Source: Bordetella flabilis
GTDB lineage: Bacteria > Pseudomonadota > Gammaproteobacteria > Burkholderiales > Burkholderiaceae_B
DNA length: 64,000 bases
Assembly (NCBI RefSeq): GCF_001676725.1
Contig: NZ_CP016172.1
Coordinates: forward strand, 3,162,001-3,226,000
Reading direction: 5' to 3'
The position numbers and the translations under genes were made by a program. The notes beneath the pieces were generated by a model, which saw only the letters and a program-made list of their open reading frames with translations, searched no databases and had not been told where the DNA came from. This document shows, one piece after another, positions 28,145-37,149 of this stretch (position 1 is the first letter of the stretch; every line of letters begins with the position of its first letter).

Positions 28145-28222
28145 TTCTGCACGCCGTTGCGAATGGAACGCACAAGTCTACCGCCGCGGCGTGCAACCGG
28201 AACCATCGATACAGTTCGTTGC

Positions 28223-29818
28223 TCACGCGGCACGGCGCGGGCGCCCCGGCCTGCCCTGCACCGCTATGCCCAGGCGCGCCGCGCGGCGGCGCAGGTTGGC
28301 ACGGTCCACGCCCAGCTCGCGGCCGGCCGCGCTCCAGTTGCCGCCGTGGCGGGCGACACAGCTTTCGATGGCGGTCCGCTCATAGTTTTCCAGTGCCTGT
28401 TGCAGGGGTAGCCCGGGGGCGACGGCCTGCTGTGGTGCCGCCGCCGGCGCGCCGCTCACCCCACTGACTCCGGGCGGGCCTATATCCAGATCGTCGCGGG
28501 AGACGGTCAGAATGCGCGGGCGTTCCGCATGCCGCCCGAGGGCCTTCAATACGCCGCGGCTGATGACGTGTTCCAGCTCGCGCACATTGCCGGGCCAACT
28601 GTACTGCTGCAAGGCGGCCGGGATATCAGGCGCCAGGCGCACCGCACCGAGCCCCAGGCGCGCGCGGTTCGCCTCCAGGAAAGAGCCCGCCAGCATGACG
28701 ATGTCGCGGCCCCGCTCGCGCAAGGGCGGCACGCGCAAAGGGTAGACACTGAGCCGATGATAGAAGTCCGCCCGCATGCGGCGGGCGCGCACTTCCTCGG
28801 CCAGGTCGCGGTTGGTCGCGGCGATCAACCGGACGTCCACATGATGCTCCCGGTCCGATCCCACCCGTTGCAACTGGCCGCTTTGCAGCACCCGCAGCAA
28901 CTTGGCCTGCGCGCTCAAGGGCAGTTCGCCGACCTCGTCCAGGAACAGGGTGCCGCCATCCGCCAGCTCGAACTTGCCGCGCCTGTCCTGCACCGCGCCG
29001 GAAAACGCGCCGCGCACATGCCCGAACAGCTCGCTTTCGATAAGGTTGTCCGGCAAGGCGGCGCAGTTCAGGCTGACCATCGGTTTGCCGGCGCGCGCGG
29101 AGCCGGCGTGCAGCGCCTGGGCCACGAGTTCCTTGCCCACCCCGGTCTCCCCCGTAATGAGCACGGTCAATTGGCTGTCGGCCACCATCTCGATATCCTT
29201 CATCAGGCGGCGATAGGCAGCGCTCTGGCCGGTGAGCCGGCGCGCCGGCTCGGCGGTGGCCAGGCGATAGCTTTCGGCACGACGGCGCTCGTCTTCCACT
29301 GTCACCGCCAGTTGTTCGATGCGTGCCGCCACCGTCACCGTGGCCGCGGCCAGCCCGGCGAAGATCTCCAGCACGGCGAGGTCGTCGTCGGAAAAGCGCG
29401 AGGCCTGCAAGGCGTCCAGCGTCAGCAGGCCCCATCTGCGCTGGCCCACGGCGATCACGCAACCCATGCAGTCGTGGACGTGCAAGTCCCCGGCGGCATC
29501 CTGCACCAGTCCGTCATAGGGGTCAGGCAGCGGGCTGTCCGGGGCGAAGCGCATGGCGCCGTCCGCGTTGAGCAGCGCCTGGAAACGGGGGTGCTGGTCC
29601 ACGCGGAAACGCCGGCCCATCGCGTCGGGGGCCAGCCCTTGAAGCGCCAGCGGTATCAGGGCGTCGTTCTCCAGCCGCAGCAGCCCCACGGCGTCGCAGG
29701 GCAACAGGCTGCGCAGGGAGGTCAACAGGCGTTCATAGCGTTCGCGCGGCGGCACCTCGCGCGCCAGGTCCGAAACGAGCGGAATGACCGCGGCGAGCAG
29801 CGGATTATGGGTCTTCAC
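28223..29818 (-). CDS. norR: Nitric-oxide-responsive sigma-54 activator NorR
   Basis: A 531-residue enhancer-binding protein. The N-terminal GAF domain has DSPLPDPYDGL (Asp94, Asp99) and HDCMG (Cys117), which match the non-haem-iron region that senses NO in NorR. The AAA+ domain (about 195-430) has Walker A GETGVGKE, the sigma-54 contact loop as GAFSGA (Ser for the usual Thr) and FLDEVG. A Fis-type HTH ends the protein (NWSAAGRELGVDRANLRRR). It diverges from hmp with a sigma-54 promoter between, which strongly supports NO control of hmp. Confidence 0.95.
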   Translation of the reverse strand: MKTHNPLLAAVIPLVSDLAREVPPRERYERLLTSLRSLLPCDAVGLLRLENDALIPLALQGLAPDAMGRRFRVDQHPRFQALLNADGAMRFAPDSPLPDPYDGLVQDAAGDLHVHDCMGCVIAVGQRRWGLLTLDALQASRFSDDDLAVLEIFAGLAAATVTVAARIEQLAVTVEDERRRAESYRLATAEPARRLTGQSAAYRRLMKDIEMVADSQLTVLITGETGVGKELVAQALHAGSARAGKPMVSLNCAALPDNLIESELFGHVRGAFSGAVQDRRGKFELADGGTLFLDEVGELPLSAQAKLLRVLQSGQLQRVGSDREHHVDVRLIAATNRDLAEEVRARRMRADFYHRLSVYPLRVPPLRERGRDIVMLAGSFLEANRARLGLGAVRLAPDIPAALQQYSWPGNVRELEHVISRGVLKALGRHAERPRILTVSRDDLDIGPPGVSGVSGAPAAAPQQAVAPGLPLQQALENYERTAIESCVARHGGNWSAAGRELGVDRANLRRRAARLGIAVQGRPGRPRRAA

Positions 29819-29840
29819 GACTCAGATTCCTTGAAACCAG

Positions 29841-29864
29841 GTCATAATAACGTGATTTTATGAC
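29841..29864. promoter_or_regulatory. Candidate NorR-binding dyad
   Basis: A 24-bp imperfect palindrome with perfect outer arms GTCATAA/TTATGAC; inside it GTCATAATAAC fits the GT-N7-AC core of NorR sites. It lies 23 bp before the norR start and about 45 bp upstream of the hmp sigma-54 promoter, a normal enhancer distance, and could serve both activation and autoregulation. Confidence 0.6.
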
Positions 29865-29906
29865 TATTTCTCCTCGCAAACGCGGGCGCGCGCCCGCGGC
29901 GTCGGA

Positions 29907-29923
29907 TTGGCATGGATGTTGCA
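29907..29923 (+). promoter_or_regulatory. Sigma-54 (-24/-12) promoter of hmp
   Basis: TTGGCATGGATGTTGCA matches the sigma-54 consensus TTGGCACG-N4-TTGCA with the invariant GG and GC exactly 10 bp apart. The predicted transcript start is near 29934, about 75 bp before the hmp start codon. NorR encoded on the other side is a sigma-54 activator, so context and motif agree. Confidence 0.8.
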
Positions 29924-30010
29924 TTGGAAAGAAGGCCGACAACGGCATATCGATGGACGGCGCGCCCGCAGGCTTGCGCGGCGGCCGCCCTTTCCAGGAG
30001 TCTCCACGCC

Positions 30011-31192
30011 ATGCTCGATTCGAACCAGCTCGCCATCATCCGCGCCACCGTCCCCCTGCTGGAAAGCGGCGGCGTCGCGCTGACGACGCACTTCTACAAC
30101 ATCATGCTGAGCGAATATCCGGAAGTCCGCCCGCTCTTCAACCAGGCGCACCAAGCCAGCGGCCAACAGCCGCGCGCCCTGGCCAACGGCGTGCTGACCT
30201 ACGCGCGCAATATCGACCGTCTGCAGGCCCTGCAGCCGCTGGCCGCTCAGATCGTGAACAAGCACGTCTCCCTGCAGGTACTGCCGGAACACTATCCCAT
30301 CGTCGGCGCCTGCCTGCTGCGCGCGATCCGCGAAGTGCTGGGCGCCGAAATCGCCACGGATGAAGTCATCGCGGCCTGGGCCGCGGCGTACCAGCAACTG
30401 GCCGATCTGTTGATCCAGGCGGAAAAAGCTGTCTACGACGCGGCCGCGCAGGCGCCGGGCGGCTGGCGTGGCGCGCGGCCCTTCGTGGTCGCGGACAAGG
30501 TCCAGGAAAGCCAGGAGATCACGTCTTTTTACCTGCGCCCCGCCGACGGTGGCGCGGTGCTCCCCTACAAGGCAGGCCAATACCTGGGCTTGCGCCTGAT
30601 TGTCGATGGCAAGGAAGTGCGCCGCAACTATTCGCTGTCCCGGTTCGGCACGGACGGCCAGTACCGCATCAGCGTCAAGCGCGAGCCCGGTGGCGTTGCG
30701 TCCAACTTCCTGCATGACCGCGTCCAGCCGGGCGATACCGTGGATGTCTTTCCGCCGAGCGGCGAATTCGTGCTGCACGAGAGCCCGCGGCCGCTCGCGC
30801 TGATCAGCGCGGGCGTCGGGATCACGCCGACCCTGGCCCTGCTGGAGGACGCGTTGCGCGACGGCGACCGCCCCATCCACTTCATCCATTACGCGCGCAG
30901 CGGCGCCGTCCACGCTTTCGGCGACTATGTCGACGCACTGGCCGCGCGGCATCCCCGCTTGCGCCACTTCGTCTGCTACGAAGACCCGCAAGGCGCGGCG
31001 CGCACGCCGGACGCGATCGGGCGGGCCACGCTGGACCAGTTGCGGCAATGGCTGCCGGACTCCACCGACCTGGACGCCTACTTCGTGGGCCCCAAGGCCT
31101 TCATGTCGCACATCAAGAAGGCGCTCGCGACCCTGGGCGTACCGCAGGCCCAGAGCCGCTACGAGTTCTTTGGTCCCGCGGACGCGTTGTAA
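30011..31192 (+). CDS. hmp: Flavohaemoglobin, NO dioxygenase
   Basis: A 393-residue protein of the normal Hmp length. The globin domain (1-140) has Tyr29 (B10), Gln near residue 52 and proximal His85 in NKHVS. The FAD domain contains RNYSLSRFG and the NAD domain SAGVGITPTLALL and YFVGPKAFM. It oxidises NO to nitrate with O2 and NADH in the cytoplasm. AGGAG precedes ATG 30011; earlier in-frame codons lie over the promoter. Expression is expected from the sigma-54 promoter under NorR. Confidence 0.95.
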   Translation: MLDSNQLAIIRATVPLLESGGVALTTHFYNIMLSEYPEVRPLFNQAHQASGQQPRALANGVLTYARNIDRLQALQPLAAQIVNKHVSLQVLPEHYPIVGACLLRAIREVLGAEIATDEVIAAWAAAYQQLADLLIQAEKAVYDAAAQAPGGWRGARPFVVADKVQESQEITSFYLRPADGGAVLPYKAGQYLGLRLIVDGKEVRRNYSLSRFGTDGQYRISVKREPGGVASNFLHDRVQPGDTVDVFPPSGEFVLHESPRPLALISAGVGITPTLALLEDALRDGDRPIHFIHYARSGAVHAFGDYVDALAARHPRLRHFVCYEDPQGAARTPDAIGRATLDQLRQWLPDSTDLDAYFVGPKAFMSHIKKALATLGVPQAQSRYEFFGPADAL

Positions 31193-31268
31193 CCGGCCCG
31201 CTGCGAGTGCGGGGCCGCATCCCGGCCGGGGCCGGTACCATGGCATTTTCATGGTTCCAGGAATCTCC

Positions 31269-32369
31269 ATGCCGCAGATCCCGCCCCGCCGCCTCGCCGT
31301 CGCCGGCATGGCCGCGCTGCTGTTGCTGGCCGGCTGCGCAACCCGGCCGCCCGAGCCAGCCCCGCGCAGCCCGGCGCAGGTGCGCGCGGATATCGCGCGG
31401 CTGCTGCCGCCGAACGTCAGTGACGCATCCGGCTGGGCGCGGGATATCCAGGTCGCGGTGACGTCGCAAGCCATCGCCGCGACGCCGGACAACCTGTGCG
31501 CCATCGTCGCGGTGACCCAACAGGAATCGAGTTTCCAGGCCGATCCGGCCGTGCCCGGGCTGCCAACGGTGGCGCGCCGCGAAATCGCCCGCCGCGCGCA
31601 GTCCATGCACATCCCGGCCGTACTGGTGGATGCCGCATTGGGAATCCAGTCGCCCAACGGCAAGACTTATGGCCAGCGGCTCGCCAGCGTGCGCACGGAA
31701 CGGGACCTCAGCGCCATGTTCGAAGACTTCATCGGCATGGTGCCGATGGGCCGTCGCCTGTTCGGCGGGTTGAACCCGGTGCACACGGCCGGTCCGATGC
31801 AGGTCAGCATAGATTTTGCCGAGGCGCACGCGCAGGACTATCCCTATCCGGCGCCGCAGGGTATCCGGCAGGAGGTCTTCACCCGCCGGGGCGGACTGTA
31901 CTTCGGCACCCTGCATCTGCTTGGCTATCCGGCGGACTATGACGCCATGGTGTATCGCTTCGCCGACTTCAACGCGGGCTGGTATGCCAGCCGCAACGCC
32001 GCGTTCCAGAACGCCGTCACACGGGCAACCGGCATCGAACTGGCGCTGGATGGCGACGTACTGCGCGAAGGCTCGGACGAACCGGGAGAGACCGAACGGG
32101 CCGTGCGCGCCTTGCGCTCGCGGCTCGACATGAGCGAGCAGGCGATACGCCGCGACCTGGCGCGCGGCGCACGCCTGGACTTCGAAGACACCATGCTCTA
32201 CCGGCGTGTCTTCGCCATCGCCGACGGGATGTCGGAGCGCCCCCTGCCGCGTGCCGTGCTGCCCCGCATCACCCTCAAAAGCCCGAAGATCACCCGCAAG
32301 CTGACAACCGCCTGGTTCGCCGAACGCGTGAACACCCGCTGGAAGCAGTGCATGGCCCGGGCTGACTGA
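31269..32369 (+). CDS. DUF1615 family lipoprotein (lytic-transglycosylase-like)
   Basis: A 366-residue protein with lipoprotein signal (AALLLLAGC, Cys near 21). VTQQESSFQADPAVPG carries a Glu in the position of the catalytic residue of SLT-type transglycosylases, and AGPMQVSIDFA and DFNAGWYASRN fit the DUF1615 family of putative murein-active envelope proteins. It follows hmp by 76 bp, but the functions look unrelated. Activity on peptidoglycan is inferred, not shown. Confidence 0.85.
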   Translation: MPQIPPRRLAVAGMAALLLLAGCATRPPEPAPRSPAQVRADIARLLPPNVSDASGWARDIQVAVTSQAIAATPDNLCAIVAVTQQESSFQADPAVPGLPTVARREIARRAQSMHIPAVLVDAALGIQSPNGKTYGQRLASVRTERDLSAMFEDFIGMVPMGRRLFGGLNPVHTAGPMQVSIDFAEAHAQDYPYPAPQGIRQEVFTRRGGLYFGTLHLLGYPADYDAMVYRFADFNAGWYASRNAAFQNAVTRATGIELALDGDVLREGSDEPGETERAVRALRSRLDMSEQAIRRDLARGARLDFEDTMLYRRVFAIADGMSERPLPRAVLPRITLKSPKITRKLTTAWFAERVNTRWKQCMARAD

Positions 32370-32705
32370 CCTGCGGCGGCGTCGCGCCGGGCGGGGGGAC
32401 ATCGCGTGGGCGCGGTGCCCGGCGCCCACAGGGCGACGCCCGTCCGCGCGCCGTCCCGGCGCATGTCCCTTGCCCGCCCCGGCCGACCCAGCCCGCCACC
32501 CGGCCGCCACGGGGCCGCCACGGGTCCCGCCACGAGGCCGTCGCCCATGCGGCGGTGGGACGGCATCCGGGCTAACCCTTGTTCCCGTGCATATACAAAG
32601 CGCTTTTTCTTCGTTAGCCTGGGCCGAGCTCGTCCATAGAATGTCGTGTAGACACGTTTCATTCGTCCTGTGAGCTGCTCACAAGACGAATGAGACCTTA
32701 TCAAT
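32370..32705. other. Intergenic region before the GntR-ABC operon
   Basis: No gene is seen. The first part holds a hairpin at 32406-32429 (8-bp stem GTGGGCGC/GCGCCCAC, no T-tract), a possible weak terminator of the DUF1615 gene. An AT-richer stretch from about 32586 contains the palindrome AAAGCGCTTT (32598-32607) and a CGTGT-AG-ACACG dyad (32645-32656), followed by the long dyad described separately. The operon promoter must be here; no consensus -35/-10 is clear. Confidence 0.45.
32659..32693. promoter_or_regulatory. Near-perfect 35-bp dyad, candidate GntR operator
   Basis: Two 16-bp arms (TCATTCGTCCTGTGAG and its complement with one mismatch) surround a 3-bp centre, CTG. The dyad ends 12 bp before the gntR start codon. 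It could be the autoregulatory operator; as RNA it would also form a strong stem that reduces access to the weak ribosome site. The TGTGA/TCACA core is spaced by 5, not the 6 of a CRP site. Confidence 0.65.
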
Positions 32706-33446
32706 ATGCTCGACTCCACCGCCCACATCTCATCATCCGGCTCCCAGGCGCCCCGACTCAGCTCGGGCGACGACGCATACACGCGCATCCGCCGCGACGT
32801 GTTGTCATGCAGGCTGGCGCCGGGCGCTTTCGTCACCGAACCGGAGCTCATGTCCGCCTACGGCATCCGCAAGACCAGCTGCCGTATCGCGCTGGTGCGG
32901 CTGGCCCACGAAGGCTTCGTGCGGTCGCGGCCGCGCAAGGGATACCAGATTTCGCCCATCACGCTGCGCGATGTGGAGGAAGTGTTCACCCTGCGGCTGC
33001 AACTGGAGCCCCTGGCGGCGCGCCTGGCCGCGGGACGGGTCGACATCGAGCTCCTGCGCCAGTTGGAAGCGGCGTGCCGCGTACGCCATCCGGTGCTGCA
33101 GCTCAGCGACCAGATCGACGTTTTCATGGATGCCAACAAGGCCTTTCATCTGGCGATCGCGGCGGCTTGCGGCAACGAACGGCTGTACCGGACGCTGGGT
33201 GTGCTGATGGACGAAATGTCGCGCCTGGTCGCGCTGGGCTTCGGCGTGCAGGGAACCAAGCCCGAGATCAAGCACGATCACAACGCGATGATCGATGCGC
33301 TGGCCGAGGGAGACGGCAAGCGTGCCGAAACCATCGCGCGCCGGCATATCGAGACCTTCCAGGTGATGACCCTGGAAAAACTCTACGCCAGCCTGGCGCA
33401 GACCGGGACGGCCATTCCCGTCGGCCTGGCCGGGAGCACGCGATGA
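32706..33446 (+). CDS. GntR-family (FCD) transcriptional regulator
   Basis: A 246-residue regulator with an N-terminal winged helix (AYTRIRRDVLSCRLAPG; RKTSCRIALVRLAHEGFV; RPRKGYQIS) and a C-terminal all-helical FCD effector domain that includes the HLAIAAACGN and RRHIETF metal-ligand regions. The recognition segment reads KTSCRIAL where many relatives have VS-x-x-PVREAL, a notable divergence. It opens the eleven-gene operon and overlaps the ATPase gene by 4 bp. The dyad immediately upstream is a likely autoregulatory site. Confidence 0.9.
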   Translation: MLDSTAHISSSGSQAPRLSSGDDAYTRIRRDVLSCRLAPGAFVTEPELMSAYGIRKTSCRIALVRLAHEGFVRSRPRKGYQISPITLRDVEEVFTLRLQLEPLAARLAAGRVDIELLRQLEAACRVRHPVLQLSDQIDVFMDANKAFHLAIAAACGNERLYRTLGVLMDEMSRLVALGFGVQGTKPEIKHDHNAMIDALAEGDGKRAETIARRHIETFQVMTLEKLYASLAQTGTAIPVGLAGSTR

Positions 33447-34294
33447 CGCAGACCGCGACACGGCCCTGGCCCACGGCGGCCGCGCAGGCCACCCAGGCGG
33501 ACCCTGCCGTCGACGCAGGCGACTCCGGGCTCGCCGCGCAGGCGGCCACCGCAGGCGCACCCGCGCTGGAGGTCCGCCATGTGTTCAAGCGCTTCGGCGC
33601 GCTGGAGGCCTTGCGCGACATCTCTTTTTCGGTCGGGCGCGGCGAGATCGTGGCCTTGCTCGGCCCTTCCGGCTGCGGCAAGAGCACGCTGCTGAACATC
33701 GTCGCAGGGCTCGATACCCATGACATGGGCGAGCTCGTCATCGGCGGCGAATCGGCCGCCCGCACCACGCAATGGAGCCAGCTGGCGTACATGTTCCAGG
33801 AAGACCGGCTGCTGCCGTGGCGCAGCGTGCGCGACAACGTCGCGTTCGGGCTGGAAGCCCAGCGCGTCCCGACGCGCGAGCGCCGGGAGCGCGCCGACGC
33901 CGCCCTGGACATGGTCGGCCTGTCGGGCTTCACACGCTCCTGGCCCCATCAATTGTCGGGTGGCATGCGCAGCCGCGTGGCGCTCGCGCGCAGCCTCGTC
34001 GTCGAACCGCGCATCCTGCTGATGGACGAGCCGTTCTCCAAGCTGGATCCGCAGACCCGTACGCAGATGCACGAGGAACTGTTGCGCATCCACGCGATGA
34101 AAAACATGACGGTACTGTTCGTCACCCACGATGTGGAAGAGGCCGTCGTCCTGGCCGACCGCATCGTGCTCATGGCGCCGCGGCCGGGACGGATCCGCGA
34201 GATCGTCGACGTGCCGCTGGTGCGGCCGCGCCGGCCCACCGACCGCGACGTGGCCGAACAGACGCGCCTGCTGCGCATGAAGGTGCAGGAATGA
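33443..34294 (+). CDS. ABC transporter ATP-binding protein, NitT/TauT (SsuB) type, system 1
   Basis: A 283-residue ATPase. After about 40 poorly conserved residues come Walker A GPSGCGKST, Q-loop FQEDRLLPW (typical of SsuB/TauB), signature LSGGMRSRVALAR, Walker B LLMDEP and the switch His in VTHDVEEA. It starts at ATG 33443 inside the gntR stop (ATGA) and is followed by its permease with another ATGA overlap. Together with the next two genes it makes an importer for a small organic anion. Confidence 0.93.
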   Translation: MTQTATRPWPTAAAQATQADPAVDAGDSGLAAQAATAGAPALEVRHVFKRFGALEALRDISFSVGRGEIVALLGPSGCGKSTLLNIVAGLDTHDMGELVIGGESAARTTQWSQLAYMFQEDRLLPWRSVRDNVAFGLEAQRVPTRERRERADAALDMVGLSGFTRSWPHQLSGGMRSRVALARSLVVEPRILLMDEPFSKLDPQTRTQMHEELLRIHAMKNMTVLFVTHDVEEAVVLADRIVLMAPRPGRIREIVDVPLVRPRRPTDRDVAEQTRLLRMKVQE

Positions 34295-35058
34295 AGCACG
34301 CCTTACGTGGACTTGGACTGCTGTTCGCGCAGCGCGCCGCGCTGGCCGTGGTGTTCGTGTTGCTGTGGACGCTGGCCGCCGCCCGTGTGCCGGCCTTCGT
34401 GCTGCCGGGGCCCGACAAGGTATTGCATGCGCTGGTGGCGCTGATGCAGACCGATACCTTCTCGCATGATGTCCTGACCACCTTGTCGCGCATCGTCACG
34501 GGCTTTGTACTGGCCACCCTGATCGGCACGCCGCTGGGCCTGGCGCTGGGCTCCAGCCGCACGCTGGCGCGCTTCTTCGAACCGCTGCTCGCGGTGATGA
34601 ACACCGTGTCCTCGGCCATCTGGGCGGTGTTCGCGATTATCTGGTTCGGCATTTCGAACGCCACCACGATCTTCGTCGTCTTCATGACGGCCATGCCGCT
34701 GATCCTGACCAATGTGTGGCAGGGATCGCAGAACGTCGACAAACTGCACGTCGACCTGGCGCGCAGCTTCCGCATGTCGCGCACGCAGATCCTGCGCAAG
34801 ATCTACCTGCCCACCATCCTGCCCTACTTCTTTTCCGGCGCCCGCCTGGCCTTCGGTTTCGGCTGGCGCGTATCCCTGGTCGCCGAGACGCTGGGCTCGT
34901 CCGATGGCATAGGCTACCGCCTGCGCCAGGCGGCCGACCTGGTGCAGACCGACCAGGTCTTCGCCTGGACCCTGCTGCTCGTCGTACTGATGCTGGTCTT
35001 CGAAAGCGGGCTGCTCAAGCCGCTGGAGCGCCGCCTGTTCCGCTGGAAACCCGCCTGA
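34291..35058 (+). CDS. ABC transporter permease, NitT/TauT (SsuC) type, system 1
   Basis: A 255-residue inner-membrane permease with about six helices. The EAA-type cytoplasmic loop is visible at DLARSFRMSRTQILRKIYLP, which contacts the ATPase. The start at 34291 overlaps the stop of the ATPase gene by 4 bp. Family members import sulfonates, taurine, nitrate, thiamine precursors or aromatic acids. Confidence 0.93.
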   Translation: MKHALRGLGLLFAQRAALAVVFVLLWTLAAARVPAFVLPGPDKVLHALVALMQTDTFSHDVLTTLSRIVTGFVLATLIGTPLGLALGSSRTLARFFEPLLAVMNTVSSAIWAVFAIIWFGISNATTIFVVFMTAMPLILTNVWQGSQNVDKLHVDLARSFRMSRTQILRKIYLPTILPYFFSGARLAFGFGWRVSLVAETLGSSDGIGYRLRQAADLVQTDQVFAWTLLLVVLMLVFESGLLKPLERRLFRWKPA

Positions 35059-35079
35059 ATCCTGAATGGAGAACTGATC

Positions 35080-36069
35080 ATGCAATGGACGAAATTCCTG
35101 TTCGCGGCGCTGTTCGCGGGCGCCGCCGCCGCCGGGACCGCGCATGCGGCGGACAAGGTGCGCATCGGCTACTGGAGCAGCGGCGTCAGCCTGGGCTACG
35201 GCGCCGTCCTGGAAGCGACCGAGTTCCTCAAGCAGCAGAACCTGGACGTGGAGTTCTTCCGCTTTCCCGACGTGAATGCGCCCTTGCGCGCGCTGGCGTC
35301 GAATTCCATCGACCTGGCCTACGGAGCGCCGGCCGCCGGCGTGTTCAGTAGCGCGGCCGAAGGCGTGCCGATCAAGATCTTCGCGGCCACCCAGCCCGCG
35401 GACGTGCAGTTCGTCGTGCCTGAGGGCTCTCCGATCCGCTCGCTGGAACAGTTGCGCGGCAGGAAGGTCGGCATGTCGCCGGCGGGCAGCTCGGTGGCCG
35501 TGATCGCCGGCGCCGTGCTGGCGGGCAACTACGGCATCAAGCCGGGCGACTTCTCGCTGGTGGGCGGCAACGAATCGCGCCTGGCGCAGTTCCTGGTGCA
35601 GAAGCAGGTGGACGCCGCCGCCCTGCGTTCGGTGACCGTGGCGCAGCTCGACGAACTGAAAGTGACGCGGCTGGGCACCTTCGCGGACGAATGGCGCCGC
35701 CTGACCAAGACCGACTCCGTGCCCTATATCGGCATCGGCGCGGTGCGCAGCGAGTTCGTGCAGGCCCATCCCGAAGTGGTGGCGCGCGTGATCGCCGGCC
35801 TGCGCAACGCCCTGGTGTGGGCCGAGACGCCTGCCAACCACGACAAAGTGGTCAGCATCCTGCAGAAGTCCGCCAACCTGCCCGAAAACGATGCGCGGGT
35901 CTATGCCGGCCTGTGGAAAGACATGTACCGGATTTCGTTCGAACCGGCGGACATCGAAACACTCAAGCGCGAACACCAGGTTTTCCTGGACAGCGGGCTT
36001 ATCAAGGGCGCCCTGAAGGACGACCTGTTCGTCCCGGCGCCGTTCCAGCAATCGAAATCCATAAAGTAA
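35080..36069 (+). CDS. ABC transporter substrate-binding protein (NMT1/SsuA-like), system 1
   Basis: A 329-residue periplasmic protein with a clear signal peptide (FAALFAGAAAAGTAHA then ADKVRIGYW). VRIGYWSSGVSLGY, DLAYGAPAAGVF and GRKVGMSPAGSSV follow the SsuA/TauA pattern. It lies 21 bp after the permease gene. It defines the specificity of importer 1; the ligand is not determinable, but the CoA-activating enzymes that follow suggest a carboxylate. Confidence 0.92.
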   Translation: MQWTKFLFAALFAGAAAAGTAHAADKVRIGYWSSGVSLGYGAVLEATEFLKQQNLDVEFFRFPDVNAPLRALASNSIDLAYGAPAAGVFSSAAEGVPIKIFAATQPADVQFVVPEGSPIRSLEQLRGRKVGMSPAGSSVAVIAGAVLAGNYGIKPGDFSLVGGNESRLAQFLVQKQVDAAALRSVTVAQLDELKVTRLGTFADEWRRLTKTDSVPYIGIGAVRSEFVQAHPEVVARVIAGLRNALVWAETPANHDKVVSILQKSANLPENDARVYAGLWKDMYRISFEPADIETLKREHQVFLDSGLIKGALKDDLFVPAPFQQSKSIK

Positions 36070-36097
36070 TCCAGCGATCGCAAGGAGGCATCCACCC

Positions 36098-37114
36098 ATG
36101 AGCAAAACCATGAAAGCCCTGATACTCGACCAGCACGGCGACATCGACAGCCTGCGCGTCACGACCGACAAGCCGCTGCCCGCCGCGACGCCAGGGCATG
36201 TCGTCATCCGCGTGCGCGCGTCCTCGTTCAACTATCACGACGTGTTCACCGTCCAGGGCATGCCCGGCATCAAGGTGCCGCTGCCCGTGGTGATCGGCCT
36301 GGACATGGCCGGCGAGATCACCGAGGTCGGCAGCGACGTGCAGGACTGGAAGGTGGGCGACCGCGTGCTGGTCAACCCCTTGAACCGCGCCAAGGGCCTG
36401 ATGGGCGAAATGCTCGATGGCGGCATGGCGGAATACTGCCTGGTCTCGGTGGGGCAGTTGATCGCCCTGCCCGACAAGGTGGGCTTCGACGACGCCGCCG
36501 CCCTGCCCGTGGCCTACGGCACCGCGCACCGCATGCTGATCACGCACAAGACCGTCAAGGCCGGCGACCGCGTGCTGGTGCTGGGCGCCAGCGGCGGCGT
36601 GGGCACGGCCAGCGTGATCCTGGCCAAGCGGCTGGGCGCCGAGGTCATAGCCTGCGCCGGCAGCGACGCCAAGGCGCAGCGCCTGAAGGATCTGGGCGCG
36701 GACCACGTCATCAACTACCGCGACACCGATTTTTCCAAGTGGGCCATCAACCAGTATGGCAAGCCGCAGCGCCGCAGCTACGAAGGCGGCGTCGACATGG
36801 TCATCAACTTCACGGGCGGCGATACCTGGGTGCCGTCGCTCAAGTGCCTCAAGCGCGGCGGCACGCTGCTGGTGTGCGGCGCGACCGCCGGACACGATCC
36901 CAAGGAAGACCTGCGCTACGTCTGGAGCTTCGAGCTGAACATCAAGGGCTCCAACAGCTTCTACGACGAAGACCTGAAGGCCCTGCTCGAAATGGTGGCC
37001 GAGGGCAGCATCGCGCCGCTGATCGACCGCAAGGTGCCGCTCGAACAGGCGGCCGCCGGCCTGGCCCTGATCCGCGACCGCGAGGTCCTGGGCAAGGTCA
37101 TCGTCAATCCCTGA
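36098..37114 (+). CDS. Zinc-less MDR-family oxidoreductase (quinone oxidoreductase-like)
   Basis: A 338-residue medium-chain reductase: GroES-like domain (VIGLDMAGEITEVGSDV) and Rossmann domain with GASGGVGTASV. The catalytic and structural zinc cysteines of alcohol dehydrogenases are absent, and the GLDMAGE pattern fits quinone/enoyl reductases. It may reduce an unsaturated CoA ester or aldehyde of the pathway. Spacing of 28-35 bp on both sides keeps it in the operon. Confidence 0.9.
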   Translation: MSKTMKALILDQHGDIDSLRVTTDKPLPAATPGHVVIRVRASSFNYHDVFTVQGMPGIKVPLPVVIGLDMAGEITEVGSDVQDWKVGDRVLVNPLNRAKGLMGEMLDGGMAEYCLVSVGQLIALPDKVGFDDAAALPVAYGTAHRMLITHKTVKAGDRVLVLGASGGVGTASVILAKRLGAEVIACAGSDAKAQRLKDLGADHVINYRDTDFSKWAINQYGKPQRRSYEGGVDMVINFTGGDTWVPSLKCLKRGGTLLVCGATAGHDPKEDLRYVWSFELNIKGSNSFYDEDLKALLEMVAEGSIAPLIDRKVPLEQAAAGLALIRDREVLGKVIVNP

Positions 37115-37149
37115 AGCTCCAGCCGAACCGCACATCCATAGAGAACGCC

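Noticed and set aside
32669..32683. CRP site in the dyad before gntR
   Set aside because: TGTGA and TCACA are 5 bp apart, not 6, and the symmetry extends much further than a CRP site.
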